This document shows positions 55,897-64,000 of a stretch of DNA of 64,000 bases, piece by piece. The DNA is taken from NCBI GenBank assembly GCA_905181815.1, contig CAJIZA010000001.1:186001-250000 (forward strand). The letters are read 5' to 3'. The notes under the pieces were generated by a model. It had not been told where the DNA came from, made no database searches, and was given only the letters and a program-made list of their open reading frames with translations. Numbering within the stretch: the first letter of the stretch is position 1; the number at the start of each line of letters is the position of its first letter. Origin of the DNA: an uncultured Planktomarina sp. (lineage in GTDB: Bacteria; Pseudomonadota; Alphaproteobacteria; Rhodobacterales; Rhodobacteraceae). Both the position numbers and the translations under genes were made by a program.

Positions 55897-56475
55897 ATGA
55901 CAACTGTAAACGAAGTTGTTGATTTTTGGCTGGACGAAGTTGGAGCAGACAGATGGTATGCAGCCGATGAGGCGCTGGATCATGAGGTGCGTAGGCGGTT
56001 CGAACAGCTCTGGTGGGACACGCTCAACGGGGCTAATGGGCTTTGGTTGACTTATGCAGCCGGCACGCTTGCCTATCTGATTTTGATGGACCAAATGCCC
56101 CGCAATATGTTTCGCAGAACAGCGCGGTCATTTGGATCGGATCGACACGCTCTCGCGGCGGCCAAAGCGGCGTTGCATAATTGCTGGGATCTAAAGATCG
56201 ACGAGCCGGCGCGGCAATTTTTCTATATGCCTTTGATGCATTCTGAGAGTCTAACAGATCAAGATCGTGCGGTGCGGTTGATCATGTCTCGCCTGCCGCA
56301 GGGCAGGACATTGCAATTGCCCCATGCCCAGGCGCATCGGGATATCATCCGCAAGTTTGGCCGCTTTCCAGAGCGTAACGATGCGTTGAACCGGCGTGCT
56401 ACGGCGCCGGAGGTCATTTACACCCAAGCGGGCGGATATGATTTCACACTCAAAAGCCTTGCGGCCAGTTCCTAA
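55897..56475 (+). CDS. DUF924 protein (TPR-like fold)
   Basis: A soluble, all-helical protein of 192 residues in the DUF924 family, whose function is unknown. It shows VVDFWLDEVGADRWYAAD at the start, LAYLILMDQMPRNMFR (the most conserved block), the DPARQFFYMPLMHSES-like EPARQFFYMPLMHSES, and HRDIIRKFGRFPERNDALNR near the end. It lies between the MFS gene and the second lpd, but the promoter of lpd separates it from the latter. Confidence 0.92.
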   Translation: MTTVNEVVDFWLDEVGADRWYAADEALDHEVRRRFEQLWWDTLNGANGLWLTYAAGTLAYLILMDQMPRNMFRRTARSFGSDRHALAAAKAALHNCWDLKIDEPARQFFYMPLMHSESLTDQDRAVRLIMSRLPQGRTLQLPHAQAHRDIIRKFGRFPERNDALNRRATAPEVIYTQAGGYDFTLKSLAASS

Positions 56476-56526
56476 AGCCTCGGCGCGGCTGCAGTGGCTC
56501 CAGCCGCGTGACCTGAAAAATTCGAT

Positions 56527-56576
56527 TTGCACAGGTTTGAATTATAGTTTAATATTAAACTAATTCAAACACGGAG
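56527..56576 (+). promoter_or_regulatory. Promoter and 36-bp inverted repeat before the second lpd
   Basis: GTTTGAATTA-TA-GTTTAAT (56535-56553) is followed directly by ATTAAAC-TAATTCAAAC (56554-56570): a perfect 17-base inverted repeat apart from a 2-base TA insert. It overlaps a likely promoter, TTGCAC (56527-56532), 17-base spacer, TAATAT (56550-56555). GGAG (56573-56576) is the ribosome-binding site of the ATG at 56584. A repressor bound here would block the promoter; as RNA it could also fold. Confidence 0.75.
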
Positions 56577-56583
56577 TTCTGTG

Positions 56584-57978
56584 ATGGCTGACAATGCATA
56601 TGATGTGATCGTTATTGGAGCGGGGCCTGGGGGCTACGTTGCGGCAATTCGTGCGGCGCAATTGGGTTTGAAAACCATTGTTGTCGAACGCGAGCACATG
56701 GGGGGCATTTGTCTCAACTGGGGCTGTATTCCCACAAAGGCGATGCTGCGCTCCTCTGAGGTGTATCATTTGATGCAGCGGGCCAAGGAGTTTGGTTTAT
56801 CTGCCCAGGGCATCGACTATGATCTCGATGCCGTTGTGGCACGGTCTCGAGCTATTGCAAAACAGTTGAACGGCGGCGTGAGCCACCTGCTGAAAAAGAA
56901 CAAAGTGACCGCCCTGATGGGGGGGGCGACAATCACGGCTCCCGGCCAGGTCTCGGTTAAAACTGCTAAGGGTGACGAGACCCTATCTGGCAAGCATATC
57001 ATCATCGCGACCGGGGCGCGGGCGCGTGAATTGCCTGGGCTGGAGGGGGATGGGGATTTGGTTTGGACCTATAAAACCGCTCTGACCCCGCCGCGCATGC
57101 CGAAAAAGCTGTTAGTGATCGGCTCCGGCGCAATTGGCATCGAATTTGCCAATTTCTATAACACGCTTTTTGTAGATACTACGGTGGTTGAGGTGATGGA
57201 CCGGGTTATGCCCGTGGAAGACGCGGAGATTTCCGCCTTCGCTCAAAAGGCTTTTGAAAAGCAAGGTATGAAAATTCGAACAAAAACCATGGTGAAACAA
57301 CTCGATCGCGGCCAAGGCTCTGTTACAGCGCATATCGAACAGAACGGCAAAGTAACAACCGAGGTTTTTGACACGGTGATCTCGGCGGTTGGGATCGTTG
57401 GCAATGTGGAGAATCTTGGGCTTGAGGCGCTTGGCATTGAAGTTGATCGCACCCATATCACGACCGATGCCTATTGCCGCACAGCTGTGGCCGGTGTCTA
57501 TGCCATCGGCGATGTGGCTGGTGCACCATGGCTTGCGCACAAAGCCAGCCATGAAGGGGTCATGGTCGCTGAAATGATCGCAGGCGGAACGCCTCATCCG
57601 GTCAAGCCCGAAAGCATTGCCGGTTGCACCTATTGCACGCCGCAGGTGGCCAGCGTCGGATATACCGAAGCACAGGCCAAGGAGGCAGGCCATGTGGTGC
57701 GCGTTGGGCGCTTCCCTTTCATCGGCAATGGCAAGGCGATTGCTTTGGGCGAGTCGGAAGGTATGGTCAAAACTGTTTTCGATGCCAAAACAGGCGAGCT
57801 TCTGGGGGCGCATATGATTGGCGCGGAAGTCACTGAGCTGATTCAAGGCTATGTGGTCGGGCGGCAGTTAGAAACCACGGAAGAAGATTTGATGCACACT
57901 GTCTTCCCACATCCCACCTTATCGGAAATGATGCATGAGAGCGTTTTAGACGCTTGGGATCGTGCCATCCACATTTGA
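56584..57978 (+). CDS. lpdA: Dihydrolipoyl dehydrogenase (E3), pyruvate-complex type
   Basis: A second E3 flavoprotein, 464 residues, with FAD loop GAGPGGYVAAIRAAQLG, redox pair GGICLNWGCIPTKAML, NAD loop VIGSGAIGIEFANFYN, VYAIGDVAGAPWLAHKASH and the active-site FPHPTLSEMMHES. The ICLNWGCIPTK form and overall pattern resemble the E3 usually linked to pyruvate dehydrogenase, unlike the [11 protein letters not shown] form at 19298. No pdh genes are in the window, so it stands alone under its own promoter with the inverted repeat. The ATG at 56584 is preferred over the GTG at 56581. Confidence 0.93.
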   Translation: MADNAYDVIVIGAGPGGYVAAIRAAQLGLKTIVVEREHMGGICLNWGCIPTKAMLRSSEVYHLMQRAKEFGLSAQGIDYDLDAVVARSRAIAKQLNGGVSHLLKKNKVTALMGGATITAPGQVSVKTAKGDETLSGKHIIIATGARARELPGLEGDGDLVWTYKTALTPPRMPKKLLVIGSGAIGIEFANFYNTLFVDTTVVEVMDRVMPVEDAEISAFAQKAFEKQGMKIRTKTMVKQLDRGQGSVTAHIEQNGKVTTEVFDTVISAVGIVGNVENLGLEALGIEVDRTHITTDAYCRTAVAGVYAIGDVAGAPWLAHKASHEGVMVAEMIAGGTPHPVKPESIAGCTYCTPQVASVGYTEAQAKEAGHVVRVGRFPFIGNGKAIALGESEGMVKTVFDAKTGELLGAHMIGAEVTELIQGYVVGRQLETTEEDLMHTVFPHPTLSEMMHESVLDAWDRAIHI

Positions 57979-58000
57979 AATCCGGAAGCATTGAGCGAGG

Positions 58001-58037
58001 CACCAGCGCAAAGCGATGTTCTTTGCGCCGGTGTTTC
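58001..58037 (+). terminator. Probable terminator after the second lpd
   Basis: CACCAGCGCAAAG (58001-58013), a 7-base loop and CTTTGCGCCGGTG (58021-58033) form a 13-position stem with one A-C mismatch, followed by TTTCTC. It lies 22 bases after the stop codon. Confidence 0.75.
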
Positions 58038-58070
58038 TCAATCCGCTCTTTTGGTGGAATAAATCTTTAT

Positions 58071-58085
58071 GTTCCCTAAAAGTTC
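58071..58085. promoter_or_regulatory. LexA (SOS) box of uvrA
   Basis: GTTC (58071-58074), seven bases CCTAAAA, GTTC (58082-58085): this is the direct-repeat GTTC-N7-GTTC LexA site known from alphaproteobacteria such as R. sphaeroides. It lies 65 bases before the uvrA ATG, within the promoter region. Confidence 0.85.
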
Positions 58086-58149
58086 TCTTTTTTTAATTGG
58101 CCCCGCTGCGAGTTAACACTATGTTGTGTTCAAAGATCCGGGGTCCAAA

Positions 58150-60996
58150 ATGGCTGAGCTAAAAAACATTGAAGTACGCGGTGCACGCGAGCACAATCTA
58201 AAGAACATAGATGTAGATATTCCCCGCGATCAATTGGTGGTCATAACCGGGCTGTCAGGTTCGGGTAAATCCTCCTTGGCCTTTGATACAATCTATGCGG
58301 AGGGGCAAAGGCGATATGTGGAAAGCCTGTCTGCCTATGCGCGACAATTCCTTGATATGATGGAAAAACCTGATGTTGATCACATCAGCGGTTTGAGCCC
58401 CGCGATCTCCATTGAGCAAAAAACTACCTCAAAAAATCCCCGTTCCACTGTCGGTACGGTGACAGAAATTTATGACTATATGCGGCTGTTGTTCGCGCGG
58501 GTTGGTACGCCGTTTTCTCCCGAAACCGGATTGCCGATTGAAGCGCAACAGGTTCAAGATATGGTTGACCGGGTCATGGCGATGGAGGAGGGCACGCGCG
58601 GCTATTTACTGGCACCCATTGTGCGCGACCGAAAGGGCGAGTACCGCAAAGAATTCGCCGAGCTGCGCAAACAAGGCTTTCAACGTGTCAAAGTAGATGG
58701 TGAGTTTTATGATTTGGATGAACCGCCTGCGCTCGACAAAAAATTCCGCCATGACATTGATGTGGTTGTTGACCGGATTGTGGTGCGTGAAGGGATCGAA
58801 ACCCGTTTGGCCGATAGTTTTCGTACGGCCTTAGATCTGGCTGATGGCATTACCATTCTTGAAACTGCACCCAATGAGGGCGACCCCGAACGCCATACGT
58901 TCAGCGAAAAATTCGCCTGTCCTGTATCGGGGTTTACCATCCCCGAAATTGAGCCGCGTCTGTTCTCCTTTAACGCGCCCTTTGGTGCCTGTCCGCAATG
59001 CGACGGGCTGGGGGTTGAATTGTTCTTTGATGAGCGGCTCGTGGTGCCCGATCAGACCTTGAAAATTTCTGATGGAGCCTTGGCACCCTGGCGCAAAGGC
59101 AAGTCGCCTTACTTTCTTCAAACGATTGAATCTATTGCTAAACATTACGAATTCAAACCCTCTGCGAAATGGAAAGACCTGCCGGAAAAGGTACAAAAAG
59201 TATTTCTTTACGGATCGGGTAAGGAAGAAATCCTGTTTCGCTACGACGAGTCCGGGCGGGTGTATCAGGTGACCCGCAGTTTCGAGGGTGTCATCCCCAA
59301 CATGGAGCGCCGCTACCGCGAAACTGACAGCAATTGGATCCGTGAAGAATTTGAGCGCTATCAAAACAACCGCTCCTGCGGCACCTGCGGCGGGTATCGC
59401 CTGCGGGCAGAGGCTTTGGCTGTGAAAATTGCCGGCTTGCATGCCGGGCAAGTGGTGCAGATGTCCATCAAAGAGGCATTTGAGTGGTGCAATTCGGTGC
59501 CGGACCAGCTGAGCAAACAAAAGCTGGCCATCGCCGGGCCGATCTTGAAGGAAATTCGCGAACGGCTTGGTTTTCTCAATAATGTCGGGCTCGAATATCT
59601 GACCTTGGCGCGCAATTCCGGCACGCTTTCGGGTGGGGAGAGCCAAAGGATTCGCCTTGCCAGCCAGATCGGTTCCGGCCTTCAGGGCGTGCTTTATGTG
59701 CTGGATGAGCCAAGCATCGGCCTGCACCAAAGGGATAATGACCGGCTTTTGACCACGCTTAAAAACCTTCGCGATCAAGGAAATACCGTCATCGTCGTTG
59801 AGCATGACGAAGAGGCCATTCGCGAGGCGGATTATGTGTTCGACATTGGACCTGGCGCGGGTGTGCATGGGGGGCAAGTGGTGGCCAAAGGCACGCCTGA
59901 ACAGATCGTCGCTAATGCGGCCTCTGTGACCGGAGACTATCTGTCTGGGCGTCGGTGCATTGAAATTCCAAAAACACGCCGGATTGGCAGCAAAAAGAAA
60001 GTCACCGTGCAAAAGGCGACGGGGAATAATCTACAAAATATTACGGTAGATTTTCCCTTGGGGCAGTTTGTTTGTGTCACGGGTGTTTCGGGTGGGGGCA
60101 AATCTACCCTGACCATTGAGACACTGTTCAAAACAGCCTCAATGAATCTGAATGGTGCCCGACAAACGCCGGCACCATGTGAGACGGTGAAAGGACTGGA
60201 GCATCTCGACAAGGTTATTGACATTGACCAACGCCCCATTGGCCGCACGCCGCGGTCAAATCCGGCCACCTATACGGGCGCATTCACACCGATCCGCGAT
60301 TGGTTCGCGGGCCTGCCCGAGGCCAAGGCCCGCGGATATAAGCCGGGGCGCTTCTCCTTTAATGTTAAAGGTGGGCGCTGCGAAGCCTGTCAGGGTGATG
60401 GGGTGATTAAAATTGAAATGCACTTCCTGCCGGATGTTTATGTCGAATGTGAAACCTGCAAAGGCGCCCGCTATAATCGCGAAACCTTGGAGGTGAAGTT
60501 CAAAGGGCAATCCATTGCTGATGTGCTGGATATGACCGTGGAGGCTGCGCAAGATTTCTTCAAGGCAGTGCCTTCGATCCGCGAAAAGATGGATGCGCTT
60601 ATGCGGGTGGGACTAGGCTATATCAAGGTGGGCCAGCAAGCGACAACACTGTCAGGAGGCGAGGCGCAACGGGTGAAGCTTTCGAAAGAGCTGTCCAAGC
60701 GCAGCACGGGTCGTACTCTATATATTCTGGATGAACCGACCACAGGTCTGCATTTTGAAGATGTGCGCAAATTGCTCGAAGTGCTGCATGAGCTGGTTGA
60801 TCAGGGCAATTCTGTCATTGTGATCGAACACAACTTGGATGTGGTGAAAACCGCAGATCACATCATTGATATTGGCCCCGAGGGTGGCGACGGCGGAGGC
60901 CAGGTGGTGGCCAAAGGCAAGCCCGAGGAGGTGGCAAAAGTTTCGAAAAGTCACACCGGTCGCTATCTCAAGGAGATGCTCGCAGCGCAAAAATAG
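58150..60996 (+). CDS. uvrA: Excinuclease ABC subunit A
   Basis: The damage-recognition ATPase of nucleotide excision repair, 948 residues. It has two ABC modules: Walker [20 protein letters not shown] and signature [16 protein letters not shown] in the first, [10 protein letters not shown] and [16 protein letters not shown] in the second; zinc-finger cysteines in [11 protein letters not shown] and [14 protein letters not shown], and CEACQGDG with [11 protein letters not shown] start at the ATG at 58150 ([20 protein letters not shown]) because the family begins there; a GTG 24 bases upstream is possible. Under an SOS box. Convergent with a PrpD gene 2 bases away. Confidence 0.98.
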   Translation: MAELKNIEVRGAREHNLKNIDVDIPRDQLVVITGLSGSGKSSLAFDTIYAEGQRRYVESLSAYARQFLDMMEKPDVDHISGLSPAISIEQKTTSKNPRSTVGTVTEIYDYMRLLFARVGTPFSPETGLPIEAQQVQDMVDRVMAMEEGTRGYLLAPIVRDRKGEYRKEFAELRKQGFQRVKVDGEFYDLDEPPALDKKFRHDIDVVVDRIVVREGIETRLADSFRTALDLADGITILETAPNEGDPERHTFSEKFACPVSGFTIPEIEPRLFSFNAPFGACPQCDGLGVELFFDERLVVPDQTLKISDGALAPWRKGKSPYFLQTIESIAKHYEFKPSAKWKDLPEKVQKVFLYGSGKEEILFRYDESGRVYQVTRSFEGVIPNMERRYRETDSNWIREEFERYQNNRSCGTCGGYRLRAEALAVKIAGLHAGQVVQMSIKEAFEWCNSVPDQLSKQKLAIAGPILKEIRERLGFLNNVGLEYLTLARNSGTLSGGESQRIRLASQIGSGLQGVLYVLDEPSIGLHQRDNDRLLTTLKNLRDQGNTVIVVEHDEEAIREADYVFDIGPGAGVHGGQVVAKGTPEQIVANAASVTGDYLSGRRCIEIPKTRRIGSKKKVTVQKATGNNLQNITVDFPLGQFVCVTGVSGGGKSTLTIETLFKTASMNLNGARQTPAPCETVKGLEHLDKVIDIDQRPIGRTPRSNPATYTGAFTPIRDWFAGLPEAKARGYKPGRFSFNVKGGRCEACQGDGVIKIEMHFLPDVYVECETCKGARYNRETLEVKFKGQSIADVLDMTVEAAQDFFKAVPSIREKMDALMRVGLGYIKVGQQATTLSGGEAQRVKLSKELSKRSTGRTLYILDEPTTGLHFEDVRKLLEVLHELVDQGNSVIVIEHNLDVVKTADHIIDIGPEGGDGGGQVVAKGKPEEVAKVSKSHTGRYLKEMLAAQK

Positions 60997-60998
60997 CG

Positions 60999-62324
60999 TT
61001 ATATCCGAGGTTTGCTCAGGATCAAGTCAAGCAAAGACTGAAGCCCAGGCGCATCAAGTTGGTCAAAATTCGTGCAGAGATTTTCTATGGTTTCTGCAGT
61101 TTTGACCCCCAAAATCGGATCTGCGAATAGGTGGAATTTCTCGGCAATTTCCGCATCTGTGAGTGGCATATCGACATCGCCGCGTGGGCTGCGCGGGCTA
61201 CTTTTAAACATGCGCCCATCGCGCAGGCGGAGGCTCACCTGTGCCCAACGTTTTCCTTCGCTGATTTGGGTTAAATGTGGGTCATCAATTAAATGCGTCG
61301 CGGTACTGATGCGCAAAATTTCGGGATCATTCAGAGTCTCGGGTGCCAGTTCCGCCGGACCGATTTGCCCGCGCACAATCATGCAGGCAACAGGAAAGGC
61401 GATTGAATAGGCAAATTCATCGGCCGTTGTCGGGCGATGGCCGGCCAGGCGGGTTGCGTTGTGGAAGGTTTTTATCTCCACAGAGCTGATCTGTTGATGG
61501 GTAATGTGATGCTCGGCCATGAGATCGGCTGCGGCATCTATGCTGGGATGGGCCCAACGACAACAAGGGTAGGGCTTGTAATGGGTGTCGGTCACCAACT
61601 TCCAGGTCTCGCCCAAATCTTGCCAACGTGGCCCCTCACAGGTGAGCGCCGGAGCACCGGTGAATCCGTTGAGAGCCAAAAATCCAGCCATGACTCCTGA
61701 CGGAGCACCCCATCCAACCCCGTCGCGCACCATAGTCGGATGATCGATACAGCGCATCATCTGGCTGCGTGGACCATGATATTCGCCAATGCCTGCGGCC
61801 TCACGAATTTGCATGGGATTACAGCCAATCACCCGCGCAGTCATCGCAGCGACCCCAACCGCAGTCCAGGCTCCCGATGTATGGTAATCGGCGCAGGTGT
61901 CATGCTGTGTCAGCCCGGCACGGTAGCATATCTCATAGGCCAATGCCAAATAGGTCGCGAAATCTTGGCCGGTCATACTGCGTTCATCGGCCAGAGCCAA
62001 AAGCGCAGGAAAAATCGCAGATCCCGCATGGCCTTTGCAGGGGGAGGTGCCATCATGGGCGTCGATGCTGTCAATCGTCATCGCACCGGCCATCGCTGCG
62101 CCGGCCAGGCTTGCCAGTTGTCCATCAAAAAGACAGCGCGCGGCCGAGGCCGAAGTGGCACCGAACATTGTTCTGGCGGTTTTGGTTCCAATCCTAGCCA
62201 TGTCGGTTTGCGAGCCAATCGCAGCAACCCCAATGCTGTCGAGCAGCGAGCGTCGCAAGACTTTCAACACATCCTCTGGCAGAGCCTTGAAGGATAGGCT
62301 GGCAGCAAAGTCTTGCATCAACAT
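60999..62324 (-). CDS. MmgE/PrpD-family protein (2-methylcitrate dehydratase-like)
   Basis: A dehydratase-fold protein of 441 residues related to 2-methylcitrate dehydratase, iminodisuccinate epimerase and cis-aconitate decarboxylase; the actual substrate is unknown. Visible: RRSLLDSIGVAAIGSQTDMA, the active-site region DSIDAHDGTSPCKGHAGSAI, DYHTSGAWTAVGVAAMTARV, and KPYPCCRWAHPSIDAAADLM with conserved Cys/His. AGGAG precedes the ATG and overlaps the stop of mmsB. It is the last gene of the valine-degradation-type set hibch-mmsB-prpD. Confidence 0.85.
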   Translation of the reverse strand: MLMQDFAASLSFKALPEDVLKVLRRSLLDSIGVAAIGSQTDMARIGTKTARTMFGATSASAARCLFDGQLASLAGAAMAGAMTIDSIDAHDGTSPCKGHAGSAIFPALLALADERSMTGQDFATYLALAYEICYRAGLTQHDTCADYHTSGAWTAVGVAAMTARVIGCNPMQIREAAGIGEYHGPRSQMMRCIDHPTMVRDGVGWGAPSGVMAGFLALNGFTGAPALTCEGPRWQDLGETWKLVTDTHYKPYPCCRWAHPSIDAAADLMAEHHITHQQISSVEIKTFHNATRLAGHRPTTADEFAYSIAFPVACMIVRGQIGPAELAPETLNDPEILRISTATHLIDDPHLTQISEGKRWAQVSLRLRDGRMFKSSPRSPRGDVDMPLTDAEIAEKFHLFADPILGVKTAETIENLCTNFDQLDAPGLQSLLDLILSKPRI

Positions 62325-62333
62325 CTGGCTCTC

Positions 62334-63206
62334 CTAGGAACGTGTGCGGCCCTCGAATCGCGGCAGCATGGCGGAAAAATCTCGACCGCTACCATCTTCC
62401 TGTTCTACAAACATTTTGTAAAGTTCAGTCGCAGCCGCGCCCATGGGCGTATCGGCATCCACATCTTGTGCAGCCTGTTGTGACAAGCGCAGATCTTTCA
62501 GCATGAGATCGGCGGCAAAGCCCGGAGCGTAGCCATTATCCGCAGGACTTTGTGGCCCGACGCCGGGTGCTGGACAATAGGCATTCATCGTCCAACTGTA
62601 GCCCGAAGAGGTGCTCACCACGTCAAACATGGCTTGCCGATCTAGGCCCAGTTTATCGGCCAGGGCGAAGGCCTCGCAGGTGCCGATCATCGTGATGCCA
62701 AGTATCATATTATTGCAAATTTTTGCCGCTTGCCCATTTCCAGCGCCGCCGCAAAGCACAGCTGTGCGCCCCATGATGTCAAACAGCGGGGTCAATGCGG
62801 CAAAGCTCTCATCTGCTCCACCCACCATGAAGGTCAAAGTGCCAGCCTCAGCCCCGCCTACGCCGCCAGACACGGGTGCGTCGAGAAAGCTGATTTCCCA
62901 ATTCTCAGCGAGGCGCGCAATTTTCCGGGCCGTGGCCACGTCGATGGTGGAACAATCGAGTAAGACTGTGCCTTTGCCCATAACAGGCAGAACTTGATCA
63001 GCTACTGATTGAGCAATTTTCCCATTGGGGAGCATGGTGATGACCACATCGGCGCCCATAGCGGCCGCTTCGGCACTGGCGGCGGCGCTCGCCCCCTCTG
63101 CGGTGGTGCCAGCTGGGTCAAATCCCGCAACTCTATGGCCCGCAGCGGCCAGATTTTTGGCCATCGGCGCACCCATATTTCCAAGTCCAATAAATCCGAT
63201 ATTCAT
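62334..63206 (-). CDS. mmsB: 3-hydroxyisobutyrate dehydrogenase
   Basis: It oxidises 3-hydroxyisobutyrate to methylmalonate semialdehyde in valine catabolism. The 290-residue protein has the NAD loop GFIGLGNMGAPMAKNLAAAG (about 4-23), the substrate-binding DAPVSGGVGGAEAGTLTFMV, and the catalytic Lys in NGQAAKICNNM. I start at 63206 because GGAG precedes the ATG; the frame to 63227 overlaps the upstream gene. It starts 1 base after the hydrolase stop, so the two are coupled and catalyse consecutive steps. Confidence 0.94.
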   Translation of the reverse strand: MNIGFIGLGNMGAPMAKNLAAAGHRVAGFDPAGTTAEGASAAASAEAAAMGADVVITMLPNGKIAQSVADQVLPVMGKGTVLLDCSTIDVATARKIARLAENWEISFLDAPVSGGVGGAEAGTLTFMVGGADESFAALTPLFDIMGRTAVLCGGAGNGQAAKICNNMILGITMIGTCEAFALADKLGLDRQAMFDVVSTSSGYSWTMNAYCPAPGVGPQSPADNGYAPGFAADLMLKDLRLSQQAAQDVDADTPMGAAATELYKMFVEQEDGSGRDFSAMLPRFEGRTRS

Positions 63207-63207
63207 G

Positions 63208-64000
63208 TTAATTCTCCGTGAGATCAAGGGAATGGAGTCCCAAAGGACGCAGCATGGCGCTGGCCGCCGGCAAAAGCGGATCGGTCATCGCGTATCGCCA
63301 TTTTGGGGACTTGTCTTTGTCGATCACCATCGCGCGGATGCCTTCGATGAAATCACCTTGCTCTGCGGCTCGGTAGGTGAAACGATATTCCATGCCCAGA
63401 GCCAAAACGATATCATCCAGCCCGCGCACGCGGTGGATCAACTCAATGGTTGCGGCCATGGCCAGCGGGCTAGAGCGGCCTAGTTTCTTGCGGCAGGCCT
63501 TGGCAAAATCGCCACCAGAGTGATTGAGATTGTTGACAATATCGCCGAAATAGTCACCGCGAAAAAACTCATTCACCTGCGTTTCAATCTGCAATAGTGG
63601 AGCAGGGCCCGCAGGGCGGGCAGCCTTGGCAATTGCTGAAACATCGCCTGTGTCACAGAGGGTTCGGATCAATCTGGGCCAATCGTCTTGCGGGATAAAA
63701 TGATCCGCAAAGCCGGCAAAAATAGCATCTGCCGGTCCCATACGGCTGGCGGTTGTGCCAAGATATTCACCGAAGCGTCCGGGTGCTCGGGCCAAAAGCA
63801 AGGAGCCGCCCACATCTGGCACAAGACCAATGCCGCATTCTGGCATGGCAATTTGGCTCGATTCGCAGACAATTCTATGCGGCAGGTGGCAGCCGAGCCC
63901 CACGCCACCGCCCATTGTGAAACCGTGCAAAAAGCTGATGATCGGCTTATGGCTGGTCGCGAGTTTGGCGTTTAGGCGGTATTCATCGGTCCAAAATTGC
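63208..64000 (-). CDS. 3-hydroxyisobutyryl-CoA hydrolase (truncated by the window edge)
   Basis: An enoyl-CoA hydratase-fold hydrolase that releases 3-hydroxyisobutyrate from its CoA ester, the step before MmsB. The part inside the window (264 residues) begins at FWTDEYRLNAKLAT; it has the oxyanion-hole motif LHGFTMGGGVGLGCH, the catalytic-region MPECGIGLVPDVGGS (Glu, Asp), and the HIBCH-type C-terminal half with FIEGIRAMVIDKDKSPKW. The frame is open to position 64000, so the first 60-90 residues lie outside. Not a pseudogene. Confidence 0.93.
   Translation of the reverse strand, partial: QFWTDEYRLNAKLATSHKPIISFLHGFTMGGGVGLGCHLPHRIVCESSQIAMPECGIGLVPDVGGSLLLARAPGRFGEYLGTTASRMGPADAIFAGFADHFIPQDDWPRLIRTLCDTGDVSAIAKAARPAGPAPLLQIETQVNEFFRGDYFGDIVNNLNHSGGDFAKACRKKLGRSSPLAMAATIELIHRVRGLDDIVLALGMEYRFTYRAAEQGDFIEGIRAMVIDKDKSPKWRYAMTDPLLPAASAMLRPLGLHSLDLTEN

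Noticed and set aside
63208-64000. Truncated hydrolase as a pseudogene
   Set aside because: The frame stays open to the last base, so the missing N-terminus is only outside the window.

Overview
The window reads as a chromosomal segment of a marine alphaproteobacterium of the Rhodobacteraceae (roseobacter group). The reasons are the gene order mdh / mcl2-mch / sdhCDAB / sucCDAB-lpd, which I recall from Rhodobacter sphaeroides, the cysG-DUF2849-cysI-cysH-DUF934 block, the rodZ-like/ispG pair and an alphaproteobacterial GTTC-N7-GTTC SOS box. Base composition is moderate for the family, so a lower-GC pelagic roseobacter such as a Planktomarina relative is possible; that placement is inference.

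Layout. 0.3-7.5 kb: malate dehydrogenase, two ethylmalonyl-CoA pathway enzymes (malyl-CoA thioesterase type Mcl2 and mesaconyl-CoA hydratase) around a small DUF1737 gene, then sdhCDAB with a small exported protein between sdhA and sdhB. 7.5-11.8 kb: trpA-GNAT-deoD on the minus strand, then ychF and a nucleoside hydrolase. 11.8-17.3 kb: an AT-richer accessory island between tRNA-Ser(GCT) and tRNA-Ala(GGC). It holds a secreted nuclease-like protein, small proteins, a DUF2147 protein, a membrane protein, two imperfect direct repeats placed just after gene ends, decayed IS3-family transposase pieces and a glycosyltransferase fragment. 17.3-29.8 kb: a FYDLN_acid protein, a YgjP-like metallopeptidase, a GntR/FCD regulator, lpd, sucB, sucA, sucD, sucC, glutaryl-CoA dehydrogenase and infC (apparently starting at ATA). 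29.8-35.8 kb: a sulfate-assimilation operon facing an Lrp-type regulator. 35.9-46.7 kb: twin tRNA-Asp, a dipeptidase, the rodZ-like/ispG pair, a BepA-type protease, an aminotransferase, a PBP1A gene broken by one frameshift, and prfB. 46.7-64 kb: bactofilin/M23 peptidase, DUF455/peroxiredoxin, an AsmA-like giant, queA, an MFS transporter, DUF924, a second lpd, uvrA and the end of a valine-degradation cluster.

How the parts work together. Most genes are central metabolism: acetyl-CoA oxidation (TCA cycle), acetyl-CoA assimilation (EMC pathway) and acyl-CoA feeders (glutaryl-CoA, valine). The most useful regulatory observation is that the palindrome TGTGATCACA occurs twice, 21 bp apart, in front of the sucCDAB operon and once directly in front of the convergent GntR/FCD regulator gene; a weaker 7/10 match lies before sdhC. 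This suggests, but does not prove, a local regulator of the oxidative TCA branch. A second strong signal is a near-perfect 36-bp inverted repeat overlapping the predicted promoter of the second lpd gene. I saw no CRISPR array, intact prophage or intact transposase.
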